DNA of 44,701 bases, taken from the NCBI GenBank assembly GCA_034114085.1, contig JAXEWB010000068.1:1-44701 (forward strand). The letters are read 5' to 3'. This document shows positions 7,651-16,532 of this stretch, in pieces. The DNA is from Spiro-02 sp034114085. GTDB lineage: Bacteria; Spirochaetota; Spirochaetia; Sphaerochaetales; Sphaerochaetaceae. The notes below the pieces were generated by a model. That model made no database searches and was not told the origin of the DNA. It saw only the letters and a list, made by a program, of their open reading frames with translations. Within the stretch, counting starts at the first letter, position 1. Each line of letters begins with the position of its first letter. The position numbers and the translations under genes are program-made.

Positions 7651-8505
7651 ATGAAAAAGAAATTGATCATGATCGCGATGGTCGGTGTTTTGTCCATTGC
7701 CGCGGTTTTTGCCCAGGGGGGCGGTGAGTCCAAGGCCGCTTCCGCGACCATCATTACCAAGAACTATACGTTCGGCGGGTCTTCTACCGTCGCGCCGATC
7801 ATCAACAGTGCGATCCCCGTGTTTGAAGCCGGCAATCCTGGCGTCAAGGTCAGCTACGAGACGCTTGGTTCTTCAGTCGGCATCAAGCAGTTGCAGGAAG
7901 GGACGCTTTCTCTCGCCGGTTCCAGCCGTGAGCTCAAGGCTGCGGAAGTCGAGGCCGGTCTGATTACCACCACGATAGCGCTCGATGGCCTGAGCGTCGC
8001 CGTCAACAGTTCCGTCTCCATCTCCAACTTGGGCATGGAGCAGCTTGCCGCGATTTTCGCCGGTGAAATCACCAATTGGAAGGATGTCGGCGGTAAGGAC
8101 GCCAAGATCGAGCTGATCGTCCGTGATGAAACGAGCGGCACCTATGGTTCCTTCAAGGAGATAGTCCTTGATTCCCAGAAGAAGGTTCCGAGCGTAAACG
8201 CCATCGTGGCGCGTGAGAACGGCGAACTGGCGGCGAAAATCGCCTCCACCCCGAATTCCATCGGTTACATCGGAATGGCTTTCAACCACATCATCACCGA
8301 AGCGGGCGGCAAGATTCTGACCATCAACGGTATCGCCCCGGCTTCCGAGACTGTCAAGAGCGGTGACTATCCGATCAGCAGGGAATTGTATGTGGTGAGC
8401 AAGGGCGCGCTCCAACCTGGCGTTGAGAAGGATTTCGTGGACTTCCTCCTTTCTGCAAAAGGTCAGGCGATTGTTCTGGAAAGCGAATTCATCCCCCTCA
8501 ACTAG
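7651..8505 (+). CDS. pstS: Phosphate ABC transporter substrate-binding protein
   Basis: Periplasmic phosphate-binding component of the PstSCAB importer, 284 residues. The signal peptide is residues 1-21 (Lys-rich start, hydrophobic core, AAVFAQ cleavage region); no lipobox cysteine is present, so it should be soluble rather than lipid-anchored. Phosphate-contact motifs are GSSTVAPI (about 43-50), SSREL (91-95) and RDETSGTYGSF (158-168). The start has GGAGG 8 nt upstream. It is the first gene of pstSCAB-phoU and lies behind the candidate Pho box, so phosphate starvation control through the PhoBR pair encoded 7 kb away is expected. Confidence 0.95.
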   Translation: MKKKLIMIAMVGVLSIAAVFAQGGGESKAASATIITKNYTFGGSSTVAPIINSAIPVFEAGNPGVKVSYETLGSSVGIKQLQEGTLSLAGSSRELKAAEVEAGLITTTIALDGLSVAVNSSVSISNLGMEQLAAIFAGEITNWKDVGGKDAKIELIVRDETSGTYGSFKEIVLDSQKKVPSVNAIVARENGELAAKIASTPNSIGYIGMAFNHIITEAGGKILTINGIAPASETVKSGDYPISRELYVVSKGALQPGVEKDFVDFLLSAKGQAIVLESEFIPLN

Positions 8506-8508
8506 AAT

Positions 8509-9402
8509 ATGAAAAACGGTTTGTTCTACAGCAGCCGTGCCCGGAGCTTCAAGGAACGGAGCGGCAGGATATTCCTGCTGCTCTGTGCTTTGGTATCCGT
8601 CGCGGCGGTCTTGCTTATCAGCCTGTTCATCTTCCAGCAGGGGCTTCCGATGTTCGGGGATGTATCAATCTTCCAGTTTCTGTTTTCGACCGGCTGGCGG
8701 CCGTCCGGTGATCCTCCGACTTATGGAATTGCGTCGTTCGTAGTGGCCAGCGTGGTCGTGACGTTCCTGGCCCTGCTGTTCGCCACTCCAATCGCCTTGG
8801 CCGCGGCGGTATATCTCGCTGAGTTCGCGAAGGGGAGGACGGCGAACCTGTTGAGAAGCTCGATTGAACTGCTTGCGGGGATACCGTCGATAATCTATGG
8901 CTTGTTCGGCATCGCTGTAATCGTACCCATAGTCCGCAATGTCTTCGGCGGCAACGGCTACAGCCTGCTCGCGGCCTCGATCATCCTTGCGATTATGATT
9001 CTGCCGACCATCATCAATGTCAGCGAAGTGTCGATTCGTGCCGTTGGGCGAGAATTGCGACACGCCTCCGTTGCGATGGGCGCGACATCCTGGCAGACTA
9101 TCAGCCGTGTTGTCGTTCCTGCGTCGCGGTCGGGAATCGTCACTTCGATTGTACTTGGACTGGGACGGGCGATCGGGGAGACCACTGCGGTCTTGCTGGT
9201 TGGGGGCAATGCTCCGATTTTTCCCGTTTCGCCGGTTTCGATGGGACGGACCCTTACGATGAATATCGTAACTGACATGAGTTATGCGGAAGGAACCCAT
9301 ATGTCGGCTCTGTTCGCTACCGCCATGCTGTTGTTCGTGTTCATCCTCGTGCTGAATCTTGTGGTGGTGTCCATCTCCCGCCATAGCCGGATGGAGGCGT
9401 AG
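8509..9402 (+). CDS. pstC: Phosphate ABC transporter permease PstC
   Basis: Inner-membrane permease subunit, 297 residues with about six membrane segments, the first at roughly residues 22-45. The coupling-helix (EAA-like) region is LRHASVAMGATSWQTISRVV and the conserved GLGRAIGETTAVLLV follows. Size is normal for PstC, in contrast to the enlarged PstA next to it. The ATG at 8509 is only 3 bp after the pstS stop and has no clear Shine-Dalgarno, which suggests translational coupling. Confidence 0.95.
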   Translation: MKNGLFYSSRARSFKERSGRIFLLLCALVSVAAVLLISLFIFQQGLPMFGDVSIFQFLFSTGWRPSGDPPTYGIASFVVASVVVTFLALLFATPIALAAAVYLAEFAKGRTANLLRSSIELLAGIPSIIYGLFGIAVIVPIVRNVFGGNGYSLLAASIILAIMILPTIINVSEVSIRAVGRELRHASVAMGATSWQTISRVVVPASRSGIVTSIVLGLGRAIGETTAVLLVGGNAPIFPVSPVSMGRTLTMNIVTDMSYAEGTHMSALFATAMLLFVFILVLNLVVVSISRHSRMEA

Positions 9403-9404
9403 CC

Positions 9405-10976
9405 ATGGCGATGAATTTCAACGCAAGAAAGCGGATGGCCAACGCCATCGCACTCGGAATCGTCAAGGGGCTTTCTTTTTTCGCCGTTGGTCTGCTTGTG
9501 CTGATCATCGGGTATCTGGTCTACCGGGGCGTCTACAAAAGCGAACGGATCGAAAGCGATGTCGTTCCTATGGCAATCATGGAACGGACCGGAATCGAGC
9601 TGATGCAACCGCCGTTGACGGTGTTGTCCAACAAGAAGTCCAATCTCAGGCATCTTTCCTGGTTCACGTTGCGGAACATGGCTGTCGGTAGTGTTGCGAC
9701 GCTCCGTAAAGTCAGTTCAACCGATGCGGCGTTCTTCATGTATGTGGAGGAATCCGCGGTTGATGCTCTGGCGGAGATGCTCTGCCTCACTTCCCAACGG
9801 CTCATGAACGGTGGAGCGGTCATCGCATCCAGGGAACAGGTGCTGGAGCGTGGAAGCCAGCAGGACGGCGCGCTGGTCGTGCTGGCGGGGGAGCTTGAAG
9901 GGAAGGTTCCCCGGGGATTTCGGGTTCCCATCCTTGATTCCTACGTATTGGCGGCAAATCCGTCCGTTACGGCGCTGTACGACAACAATCGGGTGGGGAG
10001 CTTGACTGGGGAGCAGGTCGCGGGGCTGCTCGGCGGCAAGATCGCCAACTGGGCTACCCTTGACGGCGGCGATATCCCCGTGGTGGCGCTTGATGCGTCG
10101 ATGGGTTCTTTGGATGACGTTGTGACGGCTCTGTCCTCCACTGACGGCGCTGTGGCGGTGTTGCCCGCGGCGGTATACTATCAGGCCAGCCGGCAAAAGC
10201 TTCCTGTGGAATTGTTGAGGATGGTGAGGATCGACCGGGGGTCGAATATCACCTGGTCGTATCTGACTGGCAGGACTATAGAGTCTGGCAAGTATGGCGG
10301 CATCCTGACGATTATCGGCAATACGTTCGTCATGGTTATCCTGACCACGCTGATCGCCGGCCCCTTGGGAATCGCCGCGGCGGTGTATCTCGTCGAATAC
10401 GCCAAGAAGGGGCGGTTGACTTCCATTATCCGCGCTGGAATCGATGTATTGGCCGGAATCCCCTCGATCATCTTCGGCCTATTCGGCCTGCTGGTGTTCG
10501 TCCAGTTGTTCGGCTGGAGTTTTTCGCTGATCAGCGGGACGCTGACGGTCGCGCTGATGATCCTGCCCACGATTATCCGTACCAGCGAGGAGGCGATTCA
10601 TTCGGTGGACCGGTCTCTGAGGGAAGCGAGCATTGGCTTGGGAGCTACCCGGATCGAGACGATTTGGAAGGTCGTGCTTCCCTCGGCGTCGAACGGGATT
10701 GCCACGGGTATTATTCTCGCCATCGGACGCGCGGTCGGTGAGACTGCGGCGTTGATCTATACGATTGGCTCGTCAACCGATTTCGTGAAAAGCCTGACCA
10801 GTTCATCGAGGGTGCTTGCAATGCACATCTACCTGACGATTACCGAGGGTCAGTCGTTCGACCGCGCCTTCGCCTCGGCTTTGGTGCTGGTCGTGGTGGT
10901 GCTGTCAATTAATTTCGTCGCGAGGGCGCTGATGACATCATCATCCCGTAAACAGAAAGGAAAAGACAATGGCTGA
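9405..10976 (+). CDS. pstA: Phosphate ABC transporter permease PstA with a large PstS-like periplasmic insert
   Basis: Second permease subunit, but 523 residues long where typical PstA is near 280-300. Residues 19-42 form the first membrane helix, residues 45-294 an extra soluble region, and residues 295-515 the usual permease core, with REASIGLGATRIETIWKVV and AIGRAVGETAALIYTIG. By topology the insert lies outside the inner membrane, between helices 1 and 2. Part of it (about 175-260) follows PstS: LTGEQVAGLLGGKIANW matches the PstS segment MEQLAAIFAGEITNW, and ASREQVLERG resembles SSRELKAAEV. The phosphate-binding RDETSGTYGSF is replaced by DASMGSLDD, so binding may be lost or altered. GGAGG precedes the ATG by 7 nt. 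The stop overlaps pstB by 8 bp. Confidence 0.93.
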   Translation: MAMNFNARKRMANAIALGIVKGLSFFAVGLLVLIIGYLVYRGVYKSERIESDVVPMAIMERTGIELMQPPLTVLSNKKSNLRHLSWFTLRNMAVGSVATLRKVSSTDAAFFMYVEESAVDALAEMLCLTSQRLMNGGAVIASREQVLERGSQQDGALVVLAGELEGKVPRGFRVPILDSYVLAANPSVTALYDNNRVGSLTGEQVAGLLGGKIANWATLDGGDIPVVALDASMGSLDDVVTALSSTDGAVAVLPAAVYYQASRQKLPVELLRMVRIDRGSNITWSYLTGRTIESGKYGGILTIIGNTFVMVILTTLIAGPLGIAAAVYLVEYAKKGRLTSIIRAGIDVLAGIPSIIFGLFGLLVFVQLFGWSFSLISGTLTVALMILPTIIRTSEEAIHSVDRSLREASIGLGATRIETIWKVVLPSASNGIATGIILAIGRAVGETAALIYTIGSSTDFVKSLTSSSRVLAMHIYLTITEGQSFDRAFASALVLVVVVLSINFVARALMTSSSRKQKGKDNG

Positions 10977-11751
10977 ATATACAAACGGGCATCTGTTTGA
11001 TGTCACCGACTTGGATTTGTGGTATGGACCGACTCATGCGTTGAAACAGGTGTCCTTAACCATAGACCCCAACACCGTCACCGCATTCATCGGGCCGTCC
11101 GGTTGCGGCAAGTCTACGTTTCTTCGGGTTCTGGACCGGATGAACGACCTGATCGACAACGTCCGCATTACCGGAGAGGTCGTCTTCGACGGCCATGACA
11201 TCTATAACGGCTACGATACGATGGAACTGCGCAGAAGGGTCGGCATGGTGTTTCAGAAACCCAATCCGTTCCCGATGAGCATCTACGAAAACGTGGCCTA
11301 CGGCCCTCGGCTCCATGGCCGCCCGCCCAAGGCCGAACTGAATGAGATCGTGGAACGAAGCCTTGTCCAGGCCGCTTTATGGGATGAGGTCAAGGATCGC
11401 CTCCACAAGAGCGCCCTCAGCCTGTCTGGCGGTCAGCAGCAACGCCTGTGCATCGCCCGTACCTTGGCGGTAAATCCCGACGTCGTACTGATGGACGAGC
11501 CGACCAGCGCCCTCGATCCGATTTCCACTGCCCGCATCGAGGAACTGATGACCGAATTGAAGCAACGGTACACGATCGTGGTAGTCACCCACAACATGCA
11601 GCAGGCATCCCGCGTCTCCGACAAGACAGCATTCTTTCTGATTGATGAAAACCGTTGCGGTTTCCTCGTGGAGTACGGCGAGACCGCTGACTTGTTCTTC
11701 AATCCCAAGGACAAGCGTACCGAAGACTATATCTCTGGAAAGTTCGGTTGA
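10969..11751 (+). CDS. pstB: Phosphate ABC transporter ATP-binding protein
   Basis: Cytoplasmic ATPase that powers PstSCA phosphate import, 260 residues, a normal length. Walker A GPSGCGKST is at about 42-50, the signature LSGGQQQRLCIARTLA is in the middle, Walker B is VVLMDEPTSALDP, and the switch histidine is in VVTHNMQQA. It starts inside the last codons of pstA (8-bp overlap), consistent with translational coupling. The following phoU is separated by four copies of a 22-bp repeat. Confidence 0.97.
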   Translation: MAEYTNGHLFDVTDLDLWYGPTHALKQVSLTIDPNTVTAFIGPSGCGKSTFLRVLDRMNDLIDNVRITGEVVFDGHDIYNGYDTMELRRRVGMVFQKPNPFPMSIYENVAYGPRLHGRPPKAELNEIVERSLVQAALWDEVKDRLHKSALSLSGGQQQRLCIARTLAVNPDVVLMDEPTSALDPISTARIEELMTELKQRYTIVVVTHNMQQASRVSDKTAFFLIDENRCGFLVEYGETADLFFNPKDKRTEDYISGKFG

Positions 11752-11838
11752 GCCCAGGGCGAACACCGAGCAAGCCCAGGGCGAACACCGAGCAAGCCCA
11801 GAGCGAACACCGAGCAAGCCCAGAGCGAACGCCGAACG
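11751..11838. repeat. Four tandem copies of a 22-bp repeat between pstB and phoU
   Basis: Units begin at 11751, 11773, 11795 and 11817. Copies 1-2 are identical, copy 3 has a single G-to-A change shared with copy 4, and copy 4 has further changes. The unit starts AGCCCAGGGCGAACACC. The array begins on the last base of the pstB stop codon and ends 18 bp before phoU, so it is transcribed in the operon but not translated. Copy number could vary between strains and alter the spacing or structure of the pstB-phoU junction. Confidence 0.92.
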
Positions 11839-11856
11839 AACTATAAAGGAGACGAC

Positions 11857-12519
11857 ATGACCACAAAGAAATATCAGTTGGATGACAAGTTGCAGTTCTT
11901 CCATGAGTTGCTTATCCAGATGGTCAATAGGGTAGAGGAATCAATCTACCAGGCGATGCACGCTTTCAAGAACCATGACGAAGCGTTGGCCGAGAAAGTG
12001 GTGGCGGAAGATTATTTCATCGACCAGATGCGTGATTTGATTGAGTCCGACGGGGTGAGGCTGCTAATCAGTGAAGCCCCCTATGGGCATTACATGAGAC
12101 AGGTAATCGCCGGTCTGAAGATCGTGACCAGTCTGGAGCGAATGGGGGACCATGCGGCGCACCTCGCCAAGCTCGCGGTACAGACCACCGTTGGAAGCGC
12201 GGATCACAAGATTGTCGATGCCATAGCCGACATGGCTCTGGCCGATGCGAAGATGACCCGTTGCGCCGTCGATGCGCTGATTGCCAACGACGCTGACATG
12301 GCCCGCAAGGTGGCGGCGATGGACGATGACATAGACGAACGCCGCAAGCAGATCAACGCCCTGATTTTCGCGGCGGAGCCGAAGGATGTGAAGCAACGGG
12401 AGGATCTGTACAATTATTTCTATATTGCGAAGGAAATGGAACGTCTGGGAGATCATGTCACCACCATCTGTTCATGGATTGTTTACATGGCGGCGGGCGT
12501 GAAGCCTGATCTGAACTGA
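11857..12519 (+). CDS. phoU: Phosphate signalling protein PhoU
   Basis: Cytoplasmic negative regulator linking Pst transport state to PhoR, 220 residues, a normal length. It consists of two related three-helix PhoU domains; each carries the metal-binding motif, seen as SLERMGDHA in the first half and EMERLGDHV in the second. The ATG has AAAGGAG 6 nt upstream. It is the last gene of the pst operon, so it is co-expressed with the transporter. Confidence 0.95.
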   Translation: MTTKKYQLDDKLQFFHELLIQMVNRVEESIYQAMHAFKNHDEALAEKVVAEDYFIDQMRDLIESDGVRLLISEAPYGHYMRQVIAGLKIVTSLERMGDHAAHLAKLAVQTTVGSADHKIVDAIADMALADAKMTRCAVDALIANDADMARKVAAMDDDIDERRKQINALIFAAEPKDVKQREDLYNYFYIAKEMERLGDHVTTICSWIVYMAAGVKPDLN

Positions 12520-12558
12520 TTTTCGCCGCTATCGCCGCCATCGTGGCTGTCCGGCGCA

Positions 12559-12726
12559 TTATGCGCTGTAGAAATGCCGGCTGATGGCATCCTGCGTGGC
12601 ATTGGGAACTGTGTTGCGCCTATCTGCCGCTGCCTTGACGAACCGACGAAGGTACACGAGAATGTTTCTGTTCCCTTGCGTCGGCAGTGACGATATCCTT
12701 ACGATGCGTCCGTAGGTGAATATCAT
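12559..12726 (-). CDS. Possible small protein, unrecognised
   Basis: A 55-codon frame beginning MIFTYGRIVRISS with AGGA 4 nt upstream of its ATG. It is basic and has no recognised domain. It is the only open frame with a plausible ribosome site in the 360-bp stretch 12520-12879 between phoU and the next gene. That stretch otherwise shows only short GC-rich hairpins such as GCGCATTATGCGC, without T-runs. It could equally be noise. Confidence 0.2.
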   Translation of the reverse strand: MIFTYGRIVRISSLPTQGNRNILVYLRRFVKAAADRRNTVPNATQDAISRHFYSA

Positions 12727-12879
12727 CGTTTCCTGCTTTTTTGGATGTGCATTGCGTGGGCATCTTTCCTCTTGCCTCGTTTTTCTACCCCCTGGCAAGA
12801 TCGGAAGATGCCTGCGCTGGTATCTTCCCTTTCCGATTACCACTGGCCGGGCGTCTCGGTTTGCCGTATCGTCTCCACC

Positions 12880-13728
12880 ATGAAAACAGAAGCTTGTTCA
12901 TTTGACCGGCGGCGGGCCGTCGGGCTCGAACTATACAAAGACGCCTATTATCTGTGCGTCGTGGATCTCGATACGGGAAACCGCAAGTTTTGCAGAGGAA
13001 GCCTGAATGTCAGTACATGGCCCGGGCGTCTGTCCGCCCGCATTGTCGCGGGCGACATCATCCTGCTGCTGGACGACCATTTCCTGTGTAAAGATGCCGT
13101 GGCCCTGCTCCAGTCTAAAAAAGACGTGGCCGTCATCATCGAGAATTTCAACGGCTTGGGTGATGTATGGCGTAAAGTCGGCGTTGTTCGGGGGAGGGCG
13201 ACAGCCCGGTCGCTGGCCGATTGCCTGCTGAGTTTTGTGGTGAACTGCCGACATTCTGGACATGCCCGAAGTTCCGGAGACACCCAAGCCTCTGACGACA
13301 CTTCTGATATCATCATCCGAAATAACCGAACGGGAGACGAACCAGATGAACAGACACGCGCTGATGGTGGGGCGAACGACAAAATGGATAATGGACGGGC
13401 GGGTGGAAAAAAAGAAACTGGTTCAAGCGTAGGTAAGCAAACGAAACCGTCATCATCGGCAAAAAAAGTCTTGCAGCTTGGATTGTACCTCAAGGAACTT
13501 GCGCACAGAAGCGATGCCGTATTGAAGAATCTGGATAATCTGATGGACGGGCGGAAGCTCGACGCAACGGTTGAGAAGGCATTGAAGCTTGAAATAGCCT
13601 ATCGGAGGCCGCTGACCGCCGAGGGTATGAAAATTCCCGACACCCTGTTGGAATCGCTGCTTCCGCCGATGCCTGAAGTGGACGACGGGAGCTTCCTGTC
13701 TGAGTACGTGCAAGACCTGAAAAAATAA
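12880..13728 (+). CDS. Uncharacterised protein with possible RNase H-like N-terminus
   Basis: A protein of 282 residues from the ATG at 12880; the frame is open back to 12745 and no start has a ribosome site, so the N-terminus is uncertain. Residues about 12-110 read like an RNase H-type fold: AVGLELYKDAYYLCVVDLDTG then alternating hydrophobic strands (GDIILLLDD, VAVIIENF) and a helix RATARSLADCLLSF. That layout recalls the N-terminal half of IS110-type transposases, but the usual first catalytic Asp is Glu (GLE) and the KTDxxDA box is absent. Residues about 125-195 are a low-complexity polar linker rich in Ser, Gly, Asp and Asn, followed by a helical C-terminus. It lies between phoU and the convergent phoR. 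No function is claimed. Confidence 0.65.
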   Translation: MKTEACSFDRRRAVGLELYKDAYYLCVVDLDTGNRKFCRGSLNVSTWPGRLSARIVAGDIILLLDDHFLCKDAVALLQSKKDVAVIIENFNGLGDVWRKVGVVRGRATARSLADCLLSFVVNCRHSGHARSSGDTQASDDTSDIIIRNNRTGDEPDEQTRADGGANDKMDNGRAGGKKETGSSVGKQTKPSSSAKKVLQLGLYLKELAHRSDAVLKNLDNLMDGRKLDATVEKALKLEIAYRRPLTAEGMKIPDTLLESLLPPMPEVDDGSFLSEYVQDLKK

Positions 13729-13840
13729 GGCTGGCCCGGTCGTAGTGCTTCTGTGGAATTGTGGAACTATGGAGCTGGCGGCCGCACTTTATGTCGCGAT
13801 GGCGGGCGTACCATGAAACCGGACGGCAGGCCTGTTCGCT

Positions 13841-15745
13841 CTAGTTTTTGTCCGAGTATATTTCCCGGCTTTTCTTACGCAACGCCTGGATTCGGGAATC
13901 TTCCCTCGGGAGAATGATGCTGAAACAGGATCCCTCGCCCTCCTTGCTGGATACGTTGACGCTTCCGCCATGGAGCACCGCGACATGCTTGACGATGGAA
14001 AGCCCCAGGCCGGTGCCGCCCTGGCTGCGGCTGCGGGCTTTGTCCACCCGGTAGAACCGCTCGAAAATCCTGTCGAGACATTTCTCCGGAATGCCACAGC
14101 CGTGGTCGATTACCGAGAATTTCACCAACGTACCTTCGGCTTTCGCTTCAAGGCGAACCCCCGCACCCTCGTCACTGTAGGTAATCGCATTGACCGCCAG
14201 ATTGACCAACGCTTGCACCAGCAGCCCGTGGTTGGCGAAAACGCCTGTTTCGGTGGGATCATCCACCGCCTTGACCAGCGTCATGTGTTTCTGCCGGGCC
14301 TTGTACTGGACGTTCTCAATCGTTTCATCAAGCAGGGCGTCAAGCGAACAACGGCTCATGGTAGGAGTGGAGTTTGTGTTTTCCAACGATGCCAGCAACA
14401 AGAGGTCATTGATGATTCCCTGCATCTGCTTCGCATTCCGGTCGATGATTTTCGAGAACTTCTTCATGTCCTCGTCGTCGACTTCTTCGCTGGCGAGGAT
14501 TTCTGAAAACCCGCCGATGGCTGTGAGCGGAGTCTTCAGCTCATGGGATACGTTGGCTACGAAATCCTTACGAACTTGCTCCAGCCGTTTCAGGTCTGTG
14601 ATATCGGTGAATGTAATGACCACTTCTCCGTTTTTCTTGTCCTGGGAATCGCTGATTGCGGCGACCGAAACTTGGAAGGTCCGTTCCTTGCCGGAACCAA
14701 TCAGCATGGCCGTCTGCCCATGGAGATGTCCGTATCGAACCACCGTCACCTGTCCAGGGCCTTTCCCGTTCGCCGTACGTTCGATGGCGGTAGTCAGCTC
14801 CTCATCACCGAATATCTGAGCGATGCTTTTACCAATCAATTGCGACGGCGCATCATCCAAAACGACGGAATCATCGGAGCCGTTTCGCAGGATCATCCTG
14901 ACCGCGGCCTGGTTCGCGAGACTGATTTCCTGCTTCCGGTTCACCAGCAGCACGCCTTCCGTCATCGACAGGAGAATGGAGGAATAGAGCCGTTTGTCCT
15001 GTTCCAGCTGCCGTATCCGCATCGCCAGTTCCTGGGCCATCATATTGAGGGTTTCGGAAAGTTGCTTGAGCTCCTGCGGTGTCTCGATGTGTGTTTTCGG
15101 CGTCAGGTCTCCGGCTGCGTACCGTGTCGCGGTGGCGGCGAGCATGTCAATCGGTTTCGTGATATGTTTGATGATGAGCAAGGTAATCGTGACGACACAG
15201 GCCAGAAGGATAATCAGCAATGGGAGCAGCAATTGCATGAACTGCCGTTGCCAGATGCTGATATCTGAAAGCGGCGCCCCGATACGGATTACCATCCGTC
15301 CGCCAAGCCGGGGGATATCCACCAGGATGGCGTGGTAGATCATCGTGGTTTCAAGCGTTCCGCTTTTTCTGGAACTTTCTCCCTCACCTTCGGCCATGGC
15401 CTGCCGGACTTCGGCCCTCCACATGTGGTTGTCCATCATCGCAGGATCCGCCTCGCTGTCATAGCGTACCGTTCCGTTCTGGTCGACGACGGTGATTCTC
15501 ACCCCTGACGCAACTGCATAGCGATCAAGGTAGGCGTCCACCTGGTCTGCCGGCCATTGTTGATGATATGCAAGCAGTAGATTGGGGAGCTCGTCGGCCA
15601 AGTGCCTGCATTGGGCTGCGAGGTCGGTCGAAGTCGATGCGGTCAGCGTTGCGTTGAAAGCCCTGGAGGCCGCGAAGATGCAACAGGCCGCGGTGACGCA
15701 CAGCGCGATGATGACGAGTATCAGCAACCGCGAACGGAGCTTCAT
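13841..15745 (-). CDS. phoR: Phosphate regulon sensor histidine kinase
   Basis: Membrane-bound kinase of 634 residues. In order: a membrane helix (about 7-27), a periplasmic domain of about 140 residues, a second helix (about 171-192), HAMP (193-246), a PAS-like domain (about 252-380), HisKA with the phosphorylated His401 in FVANVSHELKTPLTAIGG, and HATPase with NLAVNA, DHGCGIP and GGTGLGLSIV. The large periplasmic domain is unlike E. coli PhoR and resembles the Gram-positive PhoR/WalK arrangement. The start overlaps the phoB stop by 4 bp (ATGA), so phoB-phoR is an operon. PhoR assignment rests on proximity to pst-phoU and on pairing with a PhoB-type regulator. Confidence 0.92.
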   Translation of the reverse strand: MKLRSRLLILVIIALCVTAACCIFAASRAFNATLTASTSTDLAAQCRHLADELPNLLLAYHQQWPADQVDAYLDRYAVASGVRITVVDQNGTVRYDSEADPAMMDNHMWRAEVRQAMAEGEGESSRKSGTLETTMIYHAILVDIPRLGGRMVIRIGAPLSDISIWQRQFMQLLLPLLIILLACVVTITLLIIKHITKPIDMLAATATRYAAGDLTPKTHIETPQELKQLSETLNMMAQELAMRIRQLEQDKRLYSSILLSMTEGVLLVNRKQEISLANQAAVRMILRNGSDDSVVLDDAPSQLIGKSIAQIFGDEELTTAIERTANGKGPGQVTVVRYGHLHGQTAMLIGSGKERTFQVSVAAISDSQDKKNGEVVITFTDITDLKRLEQVRKDFVANVSHELKTPLTAIGGFSEILASEEVDDEDMKKFSKIIDRNAKQMQGIINDLLLLASLENTNSTPTMSRCSLDALLDETIENVQYKARQKHMTLVKAVDDPTETGVFANHGLLVQALVNLAVNAITYSDEGAGVRLEAKAEGTLVKFSVIDHGCGIPEKCLDRIFERFYRVDKARSRSQGGTGLGLSIVKHVAVLHGGSVNVSSKEGEGSCFSIILPREDSRIQALRKKSREIYSDKN

Positions 15746-16479
15746 GACTCTTGCTCCTGGTATTTGTAGCCGATGCCCCAGACCGTCTTTACCGCCTCGC
15801 CCGCCACACCAAGTTTCCGGCGCAGGCTGGCGATCTGGACGTCGATCGACCGTTCGGTGACAGGGTAGTCGCTTCCCTTGACCGTACTGATAAGCTGGTT
15901 GCGGGTGAAAACCCTTCCACTTTCACTGACCATGAGGTAGAGCAGGGCGAACTCCGTGGCGGTGAAATTGATTTCTTCACCTTTGAAGGAACAGGTATGC
16001 CGCAAAGGATCCATGGTCAGTCCCGCGGGTGTGATGACATTCTTCTGGGCGATGTCCCCGTTGGTGGGCGCCTCCCTATCCCCTTGGACCCGACGCAGAA
16101 GCGCCTTGACCTTCGCAGTCAACACCTTTGGGCTGAACGGTTTGGGCAGATAGTCGTCGGCGCCGAGTTCCAGACCGGTAATGATGTCACTCTCTTCCGT
16201 CCGCGCCGAAGCGATGATTACGGGCAGCGATTTGAGATTCATGACAAACCTGAGGTTTTTCAGCACCTCAAGGCCGCTGATGCCGGGCAGCATCAGGTCA
16301 AGTACGACCAGGTTCGGTTCGTTCGTCTGGATTATCCGCAACGCTTCGTCGCCCGCCGAGGCGCGTTCGACCTGAAACCCTTCCATCCGGAGGTGATAGC
16401 AGATCAGCTCTTGGATATCCATCTCATCTTCAACGACGAGGATGGTCTGTTTCCCGCCGGAGGCGGACGTATTTTGCAT
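15742..16479 (-). CDS. phoB: Phosphate regulon response regulator (OmpR/PhoB family)
   Basis: DNA-binding response regulator, 245 residues. The receiver domain has the acidic pair in VVEDE (Glu17, Asp18), the phosphoacceptor Asp61 in VVLDLMLPG and Lys113 in LPKPFSP. The C-terminal winged helix reads FTATEFALLYLMV...TERSIDVQIASLRRKLG. The ATG at 16479 is chosen over an upstream one at 16494 because AAGGA lies 6 nt before it and the upstream ATG has no ribosome site. The first gene of phoB-phoR, it lies behind a box nearly identical to the one before pstS, so autoregulation is likely. Confidence 0.93.
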   Translation of the reverse strand: MQNTSASGGKQTILVVEDEMDIQELICYHLRMEGFQVERASAGDEALRIIQTNEPNLVVLDLMLPGISGLEVLKNLRFVMNLKSLPVIIASARTEESDIITGLELGADDYLPKPFSPKVLTAKVKALLRRVQGDREAPTNGDIAQKNVITPAGLTMDPLRHTCSFKGEEINFTATEFALLYLMVSESGRVFTRNQLISTVKGSDYPVTERSIDVQIASLRRKLGVAGEAVKTVWGIGYKYQEQES

Positions 16480-16532
16480 GTTGGGTCCTTGCATGGTTCA
16501 ACCGTACTTGATGAAAGGGAGGCGCGACAAGA

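Noticed and set aside
12541..12575. Terminator after phoU
   Set aside because: A GCGCATTATGCGC hairpin is present, but it is short and not followed by T residues.
12745..13728. IS110-type transposase gene
   Set aside because: Only the N-terminal strand pattern is similar; catalytic acidic residues, the C-terminal transposase domain and terminal sequences are absent.
14543..15268. 241-codon rightward frame opposite phoR
   Set aside because: Mirror of kinase coding sequence; His/Arg/Gln-rich composition typical of an antisense shadow.
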